64,000 nucleotides of DNA from Ustulina deusta (GCA_023159155.1 JAJNNX010000004.1:186001-250000), one strand, 5' to 3'; counted from the first letter of the stretch, positions 20,897 through 34,300 are shown. Numbers and translations are program-made. The notes: generated by a model not told the origin, from the sequence alone.

Positions 20897-21697
20897 TCAC
20901 AGCACTCCTTGAAAGTACATGTTCAGCTCCTTTGCAGACGAATTCTTCAAAGCGTTAAACACGAGCTTGGGCTCGTCTGCACTCCTCGCAAACCCACAAC
21001 GCTCATATACTGATATCGCGGCGCTGTTGGCTTCGTACACGACCACGCTGAGGACTAGAGGCCTCCCTTGTCCCCGTGCCCGGTTGCAAGCCTCCTCTGT
21101 CGCCGCCTTGATCAGAGACTTGGCGAGCCCGCGGCGCCGGGCCTCGGGACTGGTGTAGACGGCCGACATTTGGAAGCACAGTGGCTCGCCGCTCGCATTG
21201 TTATCATTGTCATTGTCGTTCGTGTCACTCTGTGTTGTTATTGCTTCGGATACGGTCTGGTAGGGATTGCTTGCTGGGCTCGTGGTATTTGGCAATGGGC
21301 CGATCAGCGACGTCGATGCGACGACTTGGTTGCCGCTGTCGGGTTGCACGGCGACGAACGTCGTTGCTAAGGGATTCCTGATACGGCCGAGCCAAGTCTC
21401 CTCGTCGAACGCGATCTCTCGCGCGTACGTAGACCCAAATGCTATTCAACCACGCATATCAGTGTTGGGGCATTGCCGTGTGGGCCTGCGATAGTAACGA
21501 TGGGCAAGTGGCGCGTGAATATGTTTGCTGTTGTGCTCGTCGTGCTCGTCTTTGAGGTGTAACGTACCTTGGGCATCTTGTTGGAGTGATGCCAGCCTGA
21601 ATGGTTTGTACTGCTCGAGATAGAAACGACAGCCGTTCTCGTCCGCAGGGATGACGACGATCTTATACTTAGGCCTACCGCTCGTGTCCGCTGCCAT
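20897..21697 (-). CDS. GNAT-family N-acetyltransferase
   Basis: Two exons, complement 21568-21697 and 20897-21441, joined by a GTACGT donor and ATAG acceptor, give 224 residues. The N-terminus (KIVVIPADENGCRFY) leads into the GNAT fold. Acetyl-CoA-binding motif A is SAVYTSPEARRRGLAKSLI (the R-x-x-G-x-A loop). Motif B is VVYEANSAAISVYERCGF, an N-x-x-A-x-x-x-Y-x-x-x-GF pattern. The domain sits at about residues 60-205. A 30-residue Asn/Asp/Thr-rich insertion (nt about 21190-21240) interrupts the strand before motif A. The acceptor (amine, amino acid or protein N-terminus) cannot be inferred. It is divergent from the CorA-like gene. Confidence 0.9.
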
Positions 21698-22587
21698 TTT
21701 ACCTCTGACAAACGTTTTCGCTTGCTAACTGGGATGGAAGCGTGATGCTAGTACATGTAACTAATTTTGGGGGGCACGAGAAGAGTCGAGATGTTCGATC
21801 AGCACTACGCTTGTGCATGTGACGTCTAGTCTGGTTTGCTAGCACTTGTTCGACACACCGGAGCACAGAACGTAACGATCACGAGAGTATCGGCTATTTG
21901 TGTTCTAATCCAGAAAAAGTTCTACTATGCCCTTAGTCCAACACCTCAAGTTTTTGACAAGCAAATTCATGCTTGTCATGCCGGCGTCGCTACCCTAGTG
22001 AGTCAGAAAGCCAAGAGTCATATATACACCACCCTACTACGAAGATGTAGGGCTGCATCTTCTTTACCCGACATGGAAGGCAATCCTACATTTGAAGGAG
22101 CGAAACAACTTGTCCGAGGTGGGTTTTAACGCCGAAGTTCGTCTCCCTACCTAGCCCCTGGATGTAGGATGTAAGCCACTATTATGCAGCATTCTGAATT
22201 TATACTACATACACTATCAATCTATAATGTTGGAAAAGCGCTGTTCTCAGCCTTGTCTTAGCAGACCTAGACCGGAATAGCTGTGGGCGCTACGGAATCG
22301 CTGCCATTGGAGGGCGTCAGCGTCTACCTGCCTGTACTGCAACCGCCCCTGATGCTGGCCAAAGCAATCCCTGCATATGCATCATCAGGTGTTGTTGGTT
22401 GGGGGCTGGACAGCTGGACAACAGCATGTCACCTTGAGTTCCTAACAAGCCTTGTCTTCGCTTTATTTTATTTTCTACTTGTACAGAGATTTCGAATACC
22501 GTCTTACTTTGTTATTTAAATATTAATATCGAGAGCATCTATTGATAAAGCGCGCTTTCACCGTTGTTGCCTCAAGTGTCGGACGCG
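21698..22587. other. Divergent promoter region, GNAT / CorA-like
   Basis: This 890-base stretch lies between two divergent genes. No frame looks coding; an open frame at 22283-22519 is low-complexity and unsupported. Confidence 0.5.
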
Positions 22588-24669
22588 ATGAGATCTGATG
22601 GCCCGCCGATGGCGCCGGACAGCCGAACCGCCATGTTCGAAGACTTCGATCTGGACGAAGTCTTTGCAAAGGCCACACCACATGCAGAAAACCAGAACAG
22701 CCAGAATTTTGTAGTGGAATTTGGACCCGACCACGCGCGCATTGCCTTCGACCTCGGGTCCGCCGCCATGAAGAGCCTTCTTGAGAGTGAGAGAGACGTA
22801 AAAAACTACCCAATTCGATGGATGTACGCCATCGCCCCAGATCCCGATACGTCATGCCCTGCACATCCGCTAACTACGCTTCAAGAAATATATGGAATCC
22901 GAGCACCCAGAGAGAGGCCGTGGAGTCTATTGGAAACCATTATGAATTCTCTGAGAGATTAGTCCGTCTTATGTATATGTCGGCGCAACTGCAATCACCA
23001 AATACCGTGCGCAAGAAAGAGAGAGCTCTTCTTGCTAAACATTTCAATCGCCATGCAGACATTGAGCTTGGGGTCGCCGGGAACGGCGTGAATAGTCCCG
23101 TGGATTCACCTCTGAGTGCTCAGTTCCAGAAAGGTTCCATCGAGTTGATGGGGCCCTTGGATGACGATAGTATGGAACTATATCTACAGGTTAAGAATAC
23201 TGTGAATTACTTCTCGACGGATCAGACACAAAAAGGTGCGTGCGCTTCCTCGAAACCGTAAGGGCAGATGCTAATGCAGCCGAAAGCCTTGTGTATTGGA
23301 GCCCATTGGCTGCATAAACGGCCAAAGGGGAAGCACGAATTTCAGGCCAAAAGCATGATGCCACCCAAACATTGGCAATGGCTGACCATTTGCAATGACC
23401 GTATGTTCTAGCCACCGCTGGGGTATCATTTGACTCGATAGTAACCCGTAATCAGATACTGTATTGTCAATACATGAGCAGCCATCGTTCGAGCCTCCGC
23501 CGGCTAATGAAGACGAGGGCAAGTGGAAGTCTGAGGAGCTGTGGAACATGAGGGCCAACACCCTCGACGTTCTGCTGCAGCTCTCTCGGAAAGGGTTTGA
23601 CCTGTACAAGCGGAAGCCCCTTTCTCTCAACTCGGTTCGGCGACCGCTCAGTAAATGGCATTCTCATGATAAGGCAAGTCTCGGTCGGCGTGACACAGGA
23701 ATGACCTTTGCGAACGCAGGCGAGCCGGTCAGCTTGGCGGACGAAGGTACTAGTAACCTCTTCTATTACTTATTCGAAGATTACGTGGCGGCTGGGCCTT
23801 TGAAAACGGCCGAAAAAAAACTAGAGCATATGGTAAGTCGCGCGGCTGTCAGTATGTAATGAACGAGAAGCTGACGATGAGCAAGACCAACAAGGTGCTC
23901 GAGGGTGCAGTAAGTCTTTCATTCTTCTTTCTCCTCGCCAGGCTTCGATGCAAGTGCGCTGACTGACTATCTAGCGCCCCCACATCCGGAAGAAGAGCAT
24001 CGATATCATTCCCACTTTGCACTACCTGAGCAAAGACCTCCGAGAACTGAAGCACTTGTTCGAGAACTACCTGAATCTGGTCAACAAGATCACGGCTCTC
24101 GGCAAAACCGACGCGCAGGCGCGAAACGGCTATGTAGAGGATGCCCGCCGGGTCATGCTGACGGATAGTGCACTGAGCCGGTTCAACAGGCTAGGCGATC
24201 GGCTCCAGTATCTGATGCTGAACTCGATCGAGGGATACCTTGGCGAGATCAGCGCGCTCTCGAGCACGGTAAGACAAGACGGCCATGACTGCTACTTTGG
24301 TAACCCGAGCTGACGGACGGCGCGCAGTACTTCAACCTGACGCAACAGAAAGACTCGGAAGCCACGGCCAGGCTCACCAGGAGCGCCACGCTGCTGGCCA
24401 AGCTGAGCGTCTTCTTCTTGCCCATCAGCTTCCTTACGAGCTACTTCTCCGTGCAGGTCGAGGACCTGTACATGTATTGGCACGGGACGGACTACTGGTA
24501 CGCGTTCGCCGTGATCGCGAGCCTGTCCTTTGTCTGCCTGTTCTTCTTCAGCAGGCTGCTCATGTTCTTCAGCGACACGCTGGACGAGTGGGCTGTTCGC
24601 ATCGTGGCGTGGTTCCGCAGGCTGTGCCGCGCTATAGGGTTTAATATAGCGGACGATGATGACGACTGA
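22588..24669 (+). CDS. CorA-like two-helix membrane protein, divergent Mg2+ transporter family
   Basis: Seven exons fit: 22588-22823, 22886-23235, 23287-23400, 23456-23832, 23886-23909, 23975-24268 and 24328-24669, 578 residues, with CTAAC, CTAAT or CTGAC branch sites in several introns. The long soluble part has fungal CorA-like blocks: IRWINIWNPS, LCIGAHWLHKRP, LFYYLFEDYV, LRELKHLFENYLNLV and RFNRLGDRLQYLMLNSI. Two C-terminal membrane helices follow (SVFFLPISFLTSYFSV and WYAFAVIASLSFVCLFFF), then an Asp-rich end. The classic GMN loop between the helices is replaced by YFSVQV. CorA proteins form pentameric channels; without GMN, ion selectivity here is uncertain. The 24-base exon 5 and its flanking introns are the least certain part. 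The start at 22588 is the first ATG in frame. Confidence 0.85.
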
Positions 24670-26544
24670 TGTTTTGCCAGCGATGCTTTAGGACTGGGAT
24701 GCAACAGCTTTGAGCCACACATACACACACAACGTAGTGACTTGGGCGTTTTCTTTCTTGCTTTCCTCTCCTCCTGTTTTGCGAGCTCCGTCTCTCTCTT
24801 TTTGGATTGTGGATACCACTCACAGCGACGCACCCCGATTATTATTAGTTAGAAGGGAGTCTTGCGGGATAACATGAGATATAATGATGGGAATAGGAAT
24901 AGGACCCGATACTTTCGGGGTTGCGTGTATATCATTCCCAACAATTGATCAAAGGTGGCGAAGATGACCGTTTGTTCAGCTACAGGGCTAGATAGATTTT
25001 AAATTGGCATTCCAACGTAAATTCTACTTCTTTCGCGTGCAACCCGATTACAGTTCCTTCGTGGTACGTGTCTAAGTATCCCCACCCGAAGCCTGCATTC
25101 CAGCTACATGTGCTCCGAGTATTTATTTATATGCACATATTTTCATCAACAGCCTGGAGTACGATACTTGACGTGTTTGCAGATTCCAATCTCTTTGGTG
25201 CATGACAGATTGATAGATAGGCGCTTACTATCAGCATTAGGCAGAAACGACCTTTGTCGCTATTCCCTGTCCGAATGAGGTAAGTGGTCGCGCGATATCG
25301 TGATACCTTCGCAAATCGTGGCCATCCAGACCCAAAATGTAGGTAGGTTGGTTAGTTTATTTAGTGTCTACTATGTAGTACCAAACGCCCGTTTCGGAAA
25401 GAAGGCACGCTCCGGAAGGATAGTTCTCGCATGTACCTACCTAGGTACCTACTTAACATAACCTCTGTTTCCATGAATACCTTACCTTATGTAGGTAGTA
25501 TAGGTACCTAACAATATCCTTCGAACAAATAGTCAACCATAGCAATCTACCAAAGTAGGTTCCAATTTATCCCTTTTTCTCTCCTTCAAAATAATATCGC
25601 GGCTCAAGTAGGTAATCCATACCAAGTAGATAAGACCCTGTCCAGAAGCGTTACCGGCGACACGGGTCCGCAGTTGAACCAGGGTCTTGTACTGGAGGTA
25701 CAGCTTACAGCTTCTGATTCATGTCTGCAGCTACCCCTGGAATTGACACACAAGACACGCCTTGCTATGTATGTAAGGTATCGAACGCTGTTCTGAGGTA
25801 CCTGGTGATAACACTGGCAACAGCACCGGTAAGAAGCTACCTACAAGTACACTAGGTACCTGGGGAGCTACGGGCTGGGGGCTGGGGGCTGGGCATTCTC
25901 ACTGGCTAACCGAACTGAATTTTAGTCTAGGTAGGTATGATCCCGTGTCTTGATTGCTGTCTTGTGCCTTGTGCGTTTGCCGTCGGCAGCCGCCCGTCAT
26001 TGTTGATCCTCTCGCCCCTGTTTTGTGCAGAGAACTTCAGAGTCTGCCTGTCTGTCCGTCTGATGACGTTGATCGGATATTTGGTGTCGGAGGCGGGGCC
26101 CAACAACCTCGAAAACGTTGATTATCCAAACAGAAAGCTACCCATCTCCTTTTTCCTTACTTACCCAACCTACAGGAATACGGTGCACACATCTCTCGCA
26201 TGCGAGCGCACATTAGCCCACTTCGGCACTTACCGCTACGTCTCTGATAAACCTGGATGTTCGAGGCACATCTGCAATTTTACGATACCCACACTCTTGG
26301 CATTGGACAGAACAACAACACTGATTCAACGCTACCCAGCTGTTAGATAGACGTCGTTGCATACGGTGAAGACAATCGTATAAAACCACCTCGACCCTCG
26401 TGGCTGCTTTGGATACCGTCCCTTGCTCAGCAAGTACGCGGGGGATACTTCGACAACATCAACCCCTAGCAGAGTCGACGAAGAAGAAGAAGAACGGCGC
26501 CAACGACAACAACGACAAGAAGGTAGACGGGTTGTTATAACACC
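24670..26544. other. Intergenic region, about 1.9 kb
   Basis: No gene was seen. A palindromic TACCTACCTAGGTACCTACTT block lies at 25433-25454, with related words near 25340, 25490-25510 and 25928. A GGGCTGG repeat (three copies) is at about 25871-25893. The 3' part is the promoter and leader of the ethanolamine kinase gene, with a GAAGAA/CAACGA purine-rich leader at about 26477-26525. Confidence 0.5.
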
Positions 26545-27955
26545 ATGGCCCCAGACATGCCGAACGGGTCTGCTAATGGCGACCACATGGGCCAAATCCA
26601 CTACATTCCCCTGTCCTACGACTCTACGAGCAATTCCACAAACGATGATTCCTCCGCTCGACGACTCATCCTCGCCCTACGACCCGACTGGTCAAGCTCA
26701 GATTCCGAAGTCGAATTCGTGCGCTTTACCGACGGTATTACAAACACGCTGCTCAAGGCTGTCAATCGGAAACCGGGGTTATCCAAGGAGCAGATCGACA
26801 GCGAGGCTATCTTGCTGCGAGCCTACGGCCATGGCACCGATGTCATCATAGACCGGCACCGCGAGACACAGAACCACGAACTGCTCATGAAGTATGGTCT
26901 GGCGCCGAAATTACTAGCCCGCTTTGGCAATGGCATGATGTACCGTTTCATCCAGGGGAAGGTGTGCCAGCCCGCCGACCTGCGCGACCCCTCGATATAC
27001 CTTGCGGTGGCGCGGCGCATAGCTCAATGGCATGCCACGATGCCTTGCCTACACGAGACAAGCACGGGGAATAACGGGGTTACCAACGGCTACCACGGTC
27101 CGCCTCTCGACCTTATTGCACCGGGCAAACCCCCGCCAAATGTATGGACCGTTATGCAGAAATGGATAAGGGCATTGCCTACCAAAACAGATGCTCAGCG
27201 CGCGAGGCAGTCCGAACTTCAAGAACAGCTTTCATGGCTCGTTGAGAAGTTGAGCCAGCGCCCTGGGCTAGGCAAGAATGGCGTAAGTTGTTACCCCTGA
27301 GGTTTCAGATAATGGAAGAGCCGACGGGAAAAACCCGGGTTCCACCCTTTGTTTTGACTTCAATACTGATTATGATGTGACCGGATAGCTCGTTTTCGCC
27401 CACTGCGACCTCTTGAGCGGAAACGTCATCATCGAGCCAAAAGGACCGGGGACCAAGGTAAATGGGGCTGGCGATACACGTGGGGTATGCCAGGATAGCC
27501 TACAACAACCCTCGGTGAACTTCATCGACTACGAGTATGCGACGCCCTCACCCGCGGCTTTTGACCTCGCGAACCACTTTGCCGAGTGGGGTGGCTTCGA
27601 GTGCGACCATAGCGTACTGCCGACGCGGGCGCAGCGGCTCGAGTTCATCCGTGAGTATATACATACCTACTTCAACCTGGTAGAGAAGTCCGAAGACGGC
27701 GAGAGCATAGACGAAGAATCTGAAGCACAAAAGCTCCTCGCCGAGGTAGACATGTTTCGCGGCGTACCAGGCTTCTACTGGGGTATATGGGCTCTGATCC
27801 AGGCCACCATCTCCCACATTGACTTCGACTACGCTCAGTATGCCGAGGTCCGACTGGGCGAGTATTGGGCCTGGCGAGACGCGATGGATGGGTCGCGCGA
27901 GGGGACAGCAAAGGAGGTGCCGTTGCGCGAGAAGAGATGGGCACAGCTAGAGTGA
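26545..27955 (+). CDS. eki1: Ethanolamine kinase
   Basis: Two exons, 26545-27282 and 27389-27955, with GTAAGT donor and ATAG acceptor, give 434 residues. The enzyme phosphorylates ethanolamine with ATP, the first step of the CDP-ethanolamine route to phosphatidylethanolamine. The N-lobe carries FTDGITNTLLKAV and, later, a VIIDRHRE strand. The catalytic Brenner motif is VFAHCDLLSGNVI (H-x-D-x-x-x-x-N). The choline/ethanolamine kinase signature is NFIDYEYATPSPAAFDLANHF followed by EWGGFECD. FYWGIWALIQATIS is the conserved late helix. VRFTDGITN and the overall pattern favour ethanolamine over choline kinase, though yeast enzymes overlap in substrate. The intron falls immediately before the catalytic motif. 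The ATG at 26545 is preceded by a purine-rich leader. Confidence 0.94.
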
Positions 27956-30900
27956 AGGGATCATCGTAAAGGAGCGAGTGGAATTAATAATAACATAATT
28001 AGAACAGCTCCCCCCAAGAAACACATGATAGAGAAGCGTGGAATTGTCTACCTCGCGGGTGAATACACCGCGGAGAACACCTTGGAGGGACTCGACGTTT
28101 TTTCTTAGGCAAGCCAGCAAATTGGGTGGGAGAGTCTCTATTCGTTCATTTAGGCGAACTGCTTATCTATCGATATATCGCATGAGGGAGGGAGCGAGCA
28201 ATATTAGAGGATACAGCGAGTAGAGGGAAAGGGGAAATAGCTATAAAAAAAGTTAAGATCTTGCTTGTTTGTGGTTGTGGTGATTTTAGATTCTTGGAGT
28301 TGGTGATTGATTGATTGATCGATTGATCGTGCGGATGGAAGATGATCACTTGGTTGCTTCTCTTTTACATCCTCTATATAGACCTACATACACACATACA
28401 CACATGCACACATACTAACAAGATCACTATTGGATCGAGCGTGAACGCGAGTTTTGGTTATATACGAGGTAGTGACGCGTAGACTGTCGTCTAGTTACTT
28501 GAGTACGTATTTGGGGAGAGAGAAGACCTGGTTCCTCGGCTTGATTCGTAAATTCACGGATTGTTCTTTCATGTCTTGGGAGAGAGGGTAGAGTATTTGG
28601 TGTTGCTCGTGTTCTTCTCTTCTTTCTGGTGCTGCCTTCGTGCTGCCGATCCCGTTATATATATATAAGTCGTTGCTTCTTCTCGTCCTGTGTCGTATCG
28701 TGTTGTGTGTGTCTAACGTCCTCTGGCAGCGCCTAGGTATGTTGACCAATACCGTAAGGCTGGGAGAAAAGCGAATGTCTGGTATACGATACCCGTTTAT
28801 TTCACTTGTGAATCTCCCGACGCTTGGCACATGAAGTATTTGGTAATCAGGTTAGGCGTGTCTTGCGCGTATCTTCTTGTCTGCCCCGTGCTAGCTCGCT
28901 AGAGGCTTCATGTCTTTCTTCTTCATCCCCTTGATCTTTTACTCCGCCGGGGTAGATACAGTCCCACAACAAGCTCTGGGATGGAAATGGTCTACGGTCT
29001 TCGACCGGCCGTATTTGGTCGTGTTTGGTCAGGAGCCTGGTCTTTTATTCTACTGGAAAACAGATATGAACATGTCGGGAGAGTTCTCTGTTGTTGCCTC
29101 TAGAATGGCTGGTGGGTGTGTGATGCAAGGTATCTACGGGTAGGTTAATAAGCAATATCTATCTAATCTAGTGTATAATGGTTGGGTGTCACAACTTCAT
29201 GCAGATACATATTGCTTGGTTTCCAAGCGAAGTTCACCGCAGGGCGTATGTGAGACCATGCCTGTTCCCGAGACTGCCGGCCGCGAGCTCAACGTCTTAA
29301 CTATGTTGGTGCAGCGATCACGAGGACCAACGAGTACTTCGATACCCGGGATCTATGCGATAGACATTACTCCGGGATACCTGACGGAGTCTTGGGTCGA
29401 GGTGAGACCTGTGATCATGTTGGCGGTATGCGTAGTAAGATTCCCCCCCCACGAGGCTCTGGCTCAGTCATCGCCCTTCTCGACCCCCTATTACTGTATT
29501 ACTAGCGCCACACACGGTGGAAACAAAATGAATGATTTTGATTTGGCGATGTACACCGACAGTACGCCGACTGCATGGGAAGATATTCGTCCAACATAGC
29601 AAGAAACACGATAAGAGTTCATTAAACGCAATAATTAGGATAGTCCTTCCACGGGCGAGCTAAGAAAGAAGGTGGCGCGTTAGGGCCGCACCTTTACGCA
29701 TCTCCCGTGACAGCTATCAGCAACCTAATTGGGTCGGCACTTTCTGAGATCTTGGGGTAACTTTTGAGGCTGGAGGATGAGCAGAGCGAACTACCCTAAC
29801 ACGTTTCGGGGATTACCTAGCAGACAAAAGGCCCGCTTGAGTTCGTGCCTTGTCGACAGTGGCTTAGGGGTAGGTATACGTCAGCCGAAAGATTACACGA
29901 GTCAGTCTAGTGCAGTGCCGTATAAGTCTGACAATTCTCATGGCACGGACGGTGAAAGTCGATGCACGCGCAAAGAGCACTACTCAAGGTACACTGCTTA
30001 TCAATCCAGAGTGCCGACGCAGGGCGTCTCTAGATCAGTCAGTCTAGTAGATATTGGGGGCCAGCTGAAGGCAAGGCAAAGAAGGGACGGTACTCACTTA
30101 CCGAAAGGGAGTCTTGGAAGACGTGTTTCGGCCACACAGCCCCAGTCGGGAAGCTGAACGGGATCAACAAAGTCGCAGACCCGTCGAATGCTGCCGACTT
30201 TTCCCATCGCCAGAATAAGCGGTCACTTTAGTGCTGTCCAATGGCGGGCACGGTCGCTCGACCCGTGAGCAAAAGTCGAAATGGCGGATGACGAGAAAAG
30301 GGCATTGCCAAAAGCAGAACCTGGGGGGTGGGCGGGGCAGGGAACTACTCCCTTCCTCAGTACAACTGGCCTGAGGCTGTCTCGTTGAGGATGAAGATGA
30401 CAGATGTATAGAGGTACTAATCCTACTACGAGAGTGTCGCGTACGCTATGGGAAACAAAAAGAGGTACCCGAGCCAGGCACTCGCTCACTGGACTCGGCA
30501 TGTCGGTTCACATTTATCTGCACCCTGTCTCTTGGCGACGCGCGATCCCAGATGTGACGAGCTGATTCCTGAACGTTGATTCGAAGAGACCCGTAGCGAA
30601 AGGCATGAGCCGTATGCGCTAGGACACACTTTAAGCACGTCAACTTGCTGCCTCCGAAGAATGAGATACCTGCTGTACACGTACAGAGAGTGTTTCCTAT
30701 CTAGCTAGCTATATCGGAGTAGAATACCGGAGCACTTCTGACACTTGACCGCCTTTGTCATGGGACGAGTGCTGTTCGCAACACGCCTCGTGCTCGCTGG
30801 TTTGGCGGTGGACGGATGAGACGAGCGCGAACTAGACTCTGATCCCACCTCGGCCAAATCCCAGCTGCGGCGTTATTACACTCAAACGTCCTTCACTCCC

Positions 30901-30980
30901 TCGCTTTGCATATTTCATCACGCACGCTTGCTGCTTTAAGATAATGATTTCTGTGTGGTTGTAACAAGCTCTACCTACCC

Positions 30981-31020
30981 GTAGTGTAGTGTATATGCAG
31001 TATTGTACACTACGCACTAC
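30981..31020. repeat. Imperfect inverted repeat
   Basis: GTAGTGTAGTGTA (30981-30993) is mirrored by TACACTACGCACTAC (31006-31020), which is its reverse complement with a two-base GC insertion. The loop is about 12 bases. Function unknown. Confidence 0.7.
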
Positions 31021-31274
31021 TGTACGGTACTAATTGGTAATCCAGCTTTCCAGAAATTCGATACGTGGCTGAACTGGATGTCGAGGACATATCCAGGTGC
31101 GGAGCTGAAGCGGCTGAAACAAACTGCTGTACTGTGGTTGTAGAATGAGAAGGGGAAGCTCAGACTAGTTACCTGGGCGGCCCTTCACGATTGATGCCGG
31201 ACGTTCAGCTAGCCCAAGATGAGGGGAAATGTGAGCGAAACGGAGAAGGGGGGAAAGGGGAATCAGGGAATAAG

Positions 31275-31309
31275 AAAAAAAAAAAAAAAAAAAAAAGAGA
31301 GAGAGAGAG
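31275..31309. repeat. Poly(A)22 followed by (GA)n tract
   Basis: A run of 22 A residues at 31275-31296 passes directly into a GA dinucleotide repeat to about 31309. Confidence 0.9.
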
Positions 31310-34300
31310 GAAAAAGAAAAGCTTCGCCTTGCTTTGCCTTACCCTGCACAGAACTTGCACAATCAGCGATCCCAAACTGCTCCGATGGCCCCACCAAGAA
31401 ACGAATTGCTGATCCCTGTCGAGTAGTTTGGCTCCTCTCGACGGCCCCAGTGTTAGAAAGAATGGGCTCATCTCGCCAGGGCGGCCCGGTAAGCTTCGCT
31501 CGGCACTTTCAGGTTTGCCAATGCCGTTGGGAGAGCTGCGAGAATCCCAACGAGGCAAGGATCAGCGCCCCAATGCGTTCGGCGTGTCTACCGGCTCAGT
31601 GTAACGCACCACCTCCCTGCCCTCACCCCCAAAGACAATTCAACAAGCGACCAACGCGCACAGCTGAGCTGATGGGTCGCCATGGGTGGGTGGGTGGATG
31701 GAGGAACGGACGGGAAAAGACAGAAGGTGTCTTTGCGGGAGCTGTCCGTCTGATATGTGCCGCACTGTCGTGCTGTCTGGGACGGCATGATCCTGTAACC
31801 ACTCCAGTAGCCTGTCTACGTGTCCATTCCCCCGTCTATGAAACCACGGCCTGGAGATCCCATTTTCTGGAGATACACACTAGATGGGAAAACATATGAT
31901 CACGCTCGGAGTGCGGCGGAGCGGCCGCCGACGCAGCGGTAGCACTTGGGTTTTATTATTAGCGGCTGGGCTGATCTTGTCACCCATTTCGTGTGCCATG
32001 TTGGACGAAGTCGTTTTGTTCTGGCCTGGAGTAACAGCCCGGTCTCGTGAGACGTGGTTTGACGAGTTTGTTCTTGACCCTGCACGTCGACCAAGACAAC
32101 CACGACGGGAACGTTGGACGGCCATTTTGGGGTTGCCGATCACCGATCCAGCTTGTTGTTGCTGCAGATGAAAACGGGGAGGCTGGAGCTTCTTGAGGCA
32201 ATTATTAACCGACAAGTGACGGGCATAGTGTACTGACGCAGTCAGGACTTATACTGTAACGACAAATAACCTGCCTGGTACGTTTCCCCAAACATGTAAG
32301 TACGGATTTGCTGCCTACGCGATGCACCAGCCAGGGTCGAGGGGCACCCGTGTAAGTTGCAAATGGCGAGGCCAATTCACGGAGCGCTCAGGCTCAGCTT
32401 AGCGACTAACCAATGTGGGATGGGATGCTTGCATGCAGCGGAGTGGACGACACTAAGTGCTTACATCTCGTGCCGTTGCATATGAAATAACCCATCTAGA
32501 TAGGCTAGCTTCGCGCGCCGTTGTTAGCACGGTATGATCCGGCCGCACAGCTCCTGAATGCCGAGCTGATGCCAGCCTGACCACGGTCGACTGTGGGCGA
32601 GCAGTCTCTCGATCGAGCCCTTATCAGTCCAATGGGGAGGCGTGCAGCATCGAAACGGAGGGCGAGCACAGCAATCTGCGTAGCGGCCTGGCCACCTCGT
32701 CCAGGTAGCATGTACCGTGCCACCCTGTGCCGTCGTTGGGGAGTGCACGCCAATCACGACGGCCATGATCACCCGAGCACGCACTTCTCAGCCCAGCTCG
32801 CGACGTGCGGAGGTGCCGCCCCTAGCTGCACTATCTACCTACCTGCCTTAACCATTCAGCTAAAGCTCGGCAGCCTTGACTCTCTGCACGAAGCAAGCGA
32901 GCCATGCACGTGTGCACGACACCACAGAGAGAGAGAGGGAGAGGGAGAGGAAGAGAAAGATGCTCGAGAGGCTAGACTCCTGGTCCCCTTGCCCCCCATT
33001 GCCCTCTCTTGCGTTTCTTATTCGGACAGTCAGGCAGTGTGCACTGCTTGTTATATTTCGACCTACATTAGTACTACGACCCTACGGCCTGACACTGACA
33101 CTGGCATTGTACGATGCTCCCGCCAGGAACTCGATGTTGAGACTCTTATCACCATGTATGGTGATCTTGATGAAACAATTGAACATCCAATGGATCAATG
33201 GCAGGTATGTAGGTGTGTGCCAAGAATGGGACAGCCTTCTGCACATACACCACAAGTATTCGATCTAGTATAGTAGCGTATAGTAGACTATAGCAGAGGA
33301 TAGTATAGGCACTATGTCTCGTCCTGTTCTGTGTTTCGCATGTCTGGTTGCTGCAACAGCTCAACACGTGTTAGACTTTTCCTTGATGTAGGTACGGTAT
33401 AAGTGAGTGCCGAACCGACAATGTAATGGATAGACCTACATATGTATATGCAAGTCCAAAGCTACCTCCTCCCCTCTCCTACTATCGGTACATCGTTTAC
33501 CTGTACCTATATCGATTCCAAGTTGGCCTAGTGCAGTTGTCTCTGGCTAAAACGAAGCCTGCCTAACCTAGCACTTGGCGAGATAGATAGGTATAATTCA
33601 CACCGAGAACACCGAGACAGCGGCGGGCGTTACTGGGCGGGCTCTAGTCTAGTAAGATGCGACCCTCTCAGTGGTTCTTGTTCATATCCATCTCCTTTCC
33701 TTCTTCTCTTCTCCCGTCGCTCTTGTACACTATCGTCACAGGTGTCTCCCGCCCTCCCCTCCGGGCTTGATTGGCTCCTGGATCTCCAGTTTACACCTAG
33801 TCCCTTTGACCAACATGTCATCGCATGTACTCCATGCCTAGTTCATGTCTCTACACTATATGTCCAATCCGACTGTATTTAATTGCGACGCGTTATCAGC
33901 CGACTGAACCATGCGCCCTACTTCTGTCACTACCACCCAGCCTGCTCCCTCTCCCTGTCGTTGGCTGGCGAGTGCCTGAGGTTCTCTCATACCCGGTTCA
34001 TGGCCGGACCGTCGACTTCGGTTACCGGTATCCCTCTCTTCCCCTCCCACGGCGGGATAACATGAAAAAAAAAAATGAATACGTGACGGTTAATAGCTTG
34101 GGTTTTCGCGGTATATCGCGTGGGGGACACCTAGCCACACTCGTACACATGCCTATGACACCTGTATCACCCTAATACCTCAAGGTACGCGCCCACATCC
34201 CTATAGAGTGCACATCATATAAGTAATGTGCGTACATATATGCATGCATACACACTTACATCACACGTACTATACCTATGTAGCCAAGTCCGCGCGCTGG

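Noticed and set aside
23833..23852. 20-base intron that would restore frame in the CorA-like gene
   Set aside because: Far below the minimum workable intron length, with no branch site. The 53-base intron with a CTGAC branch was preferred.
31219..31899. 226-residue open frame on the plus strand in the gene desert
   Set aside because: It runs through a poly(A)/GA tract giving Lys/Arg/Glu low-complexity sequence and has no domain, signal or splice partner.
32593..33273. 226-residue open frame on the plus strand
   Set aside because: It includes a GAGAGG simple repeat and has no family features.
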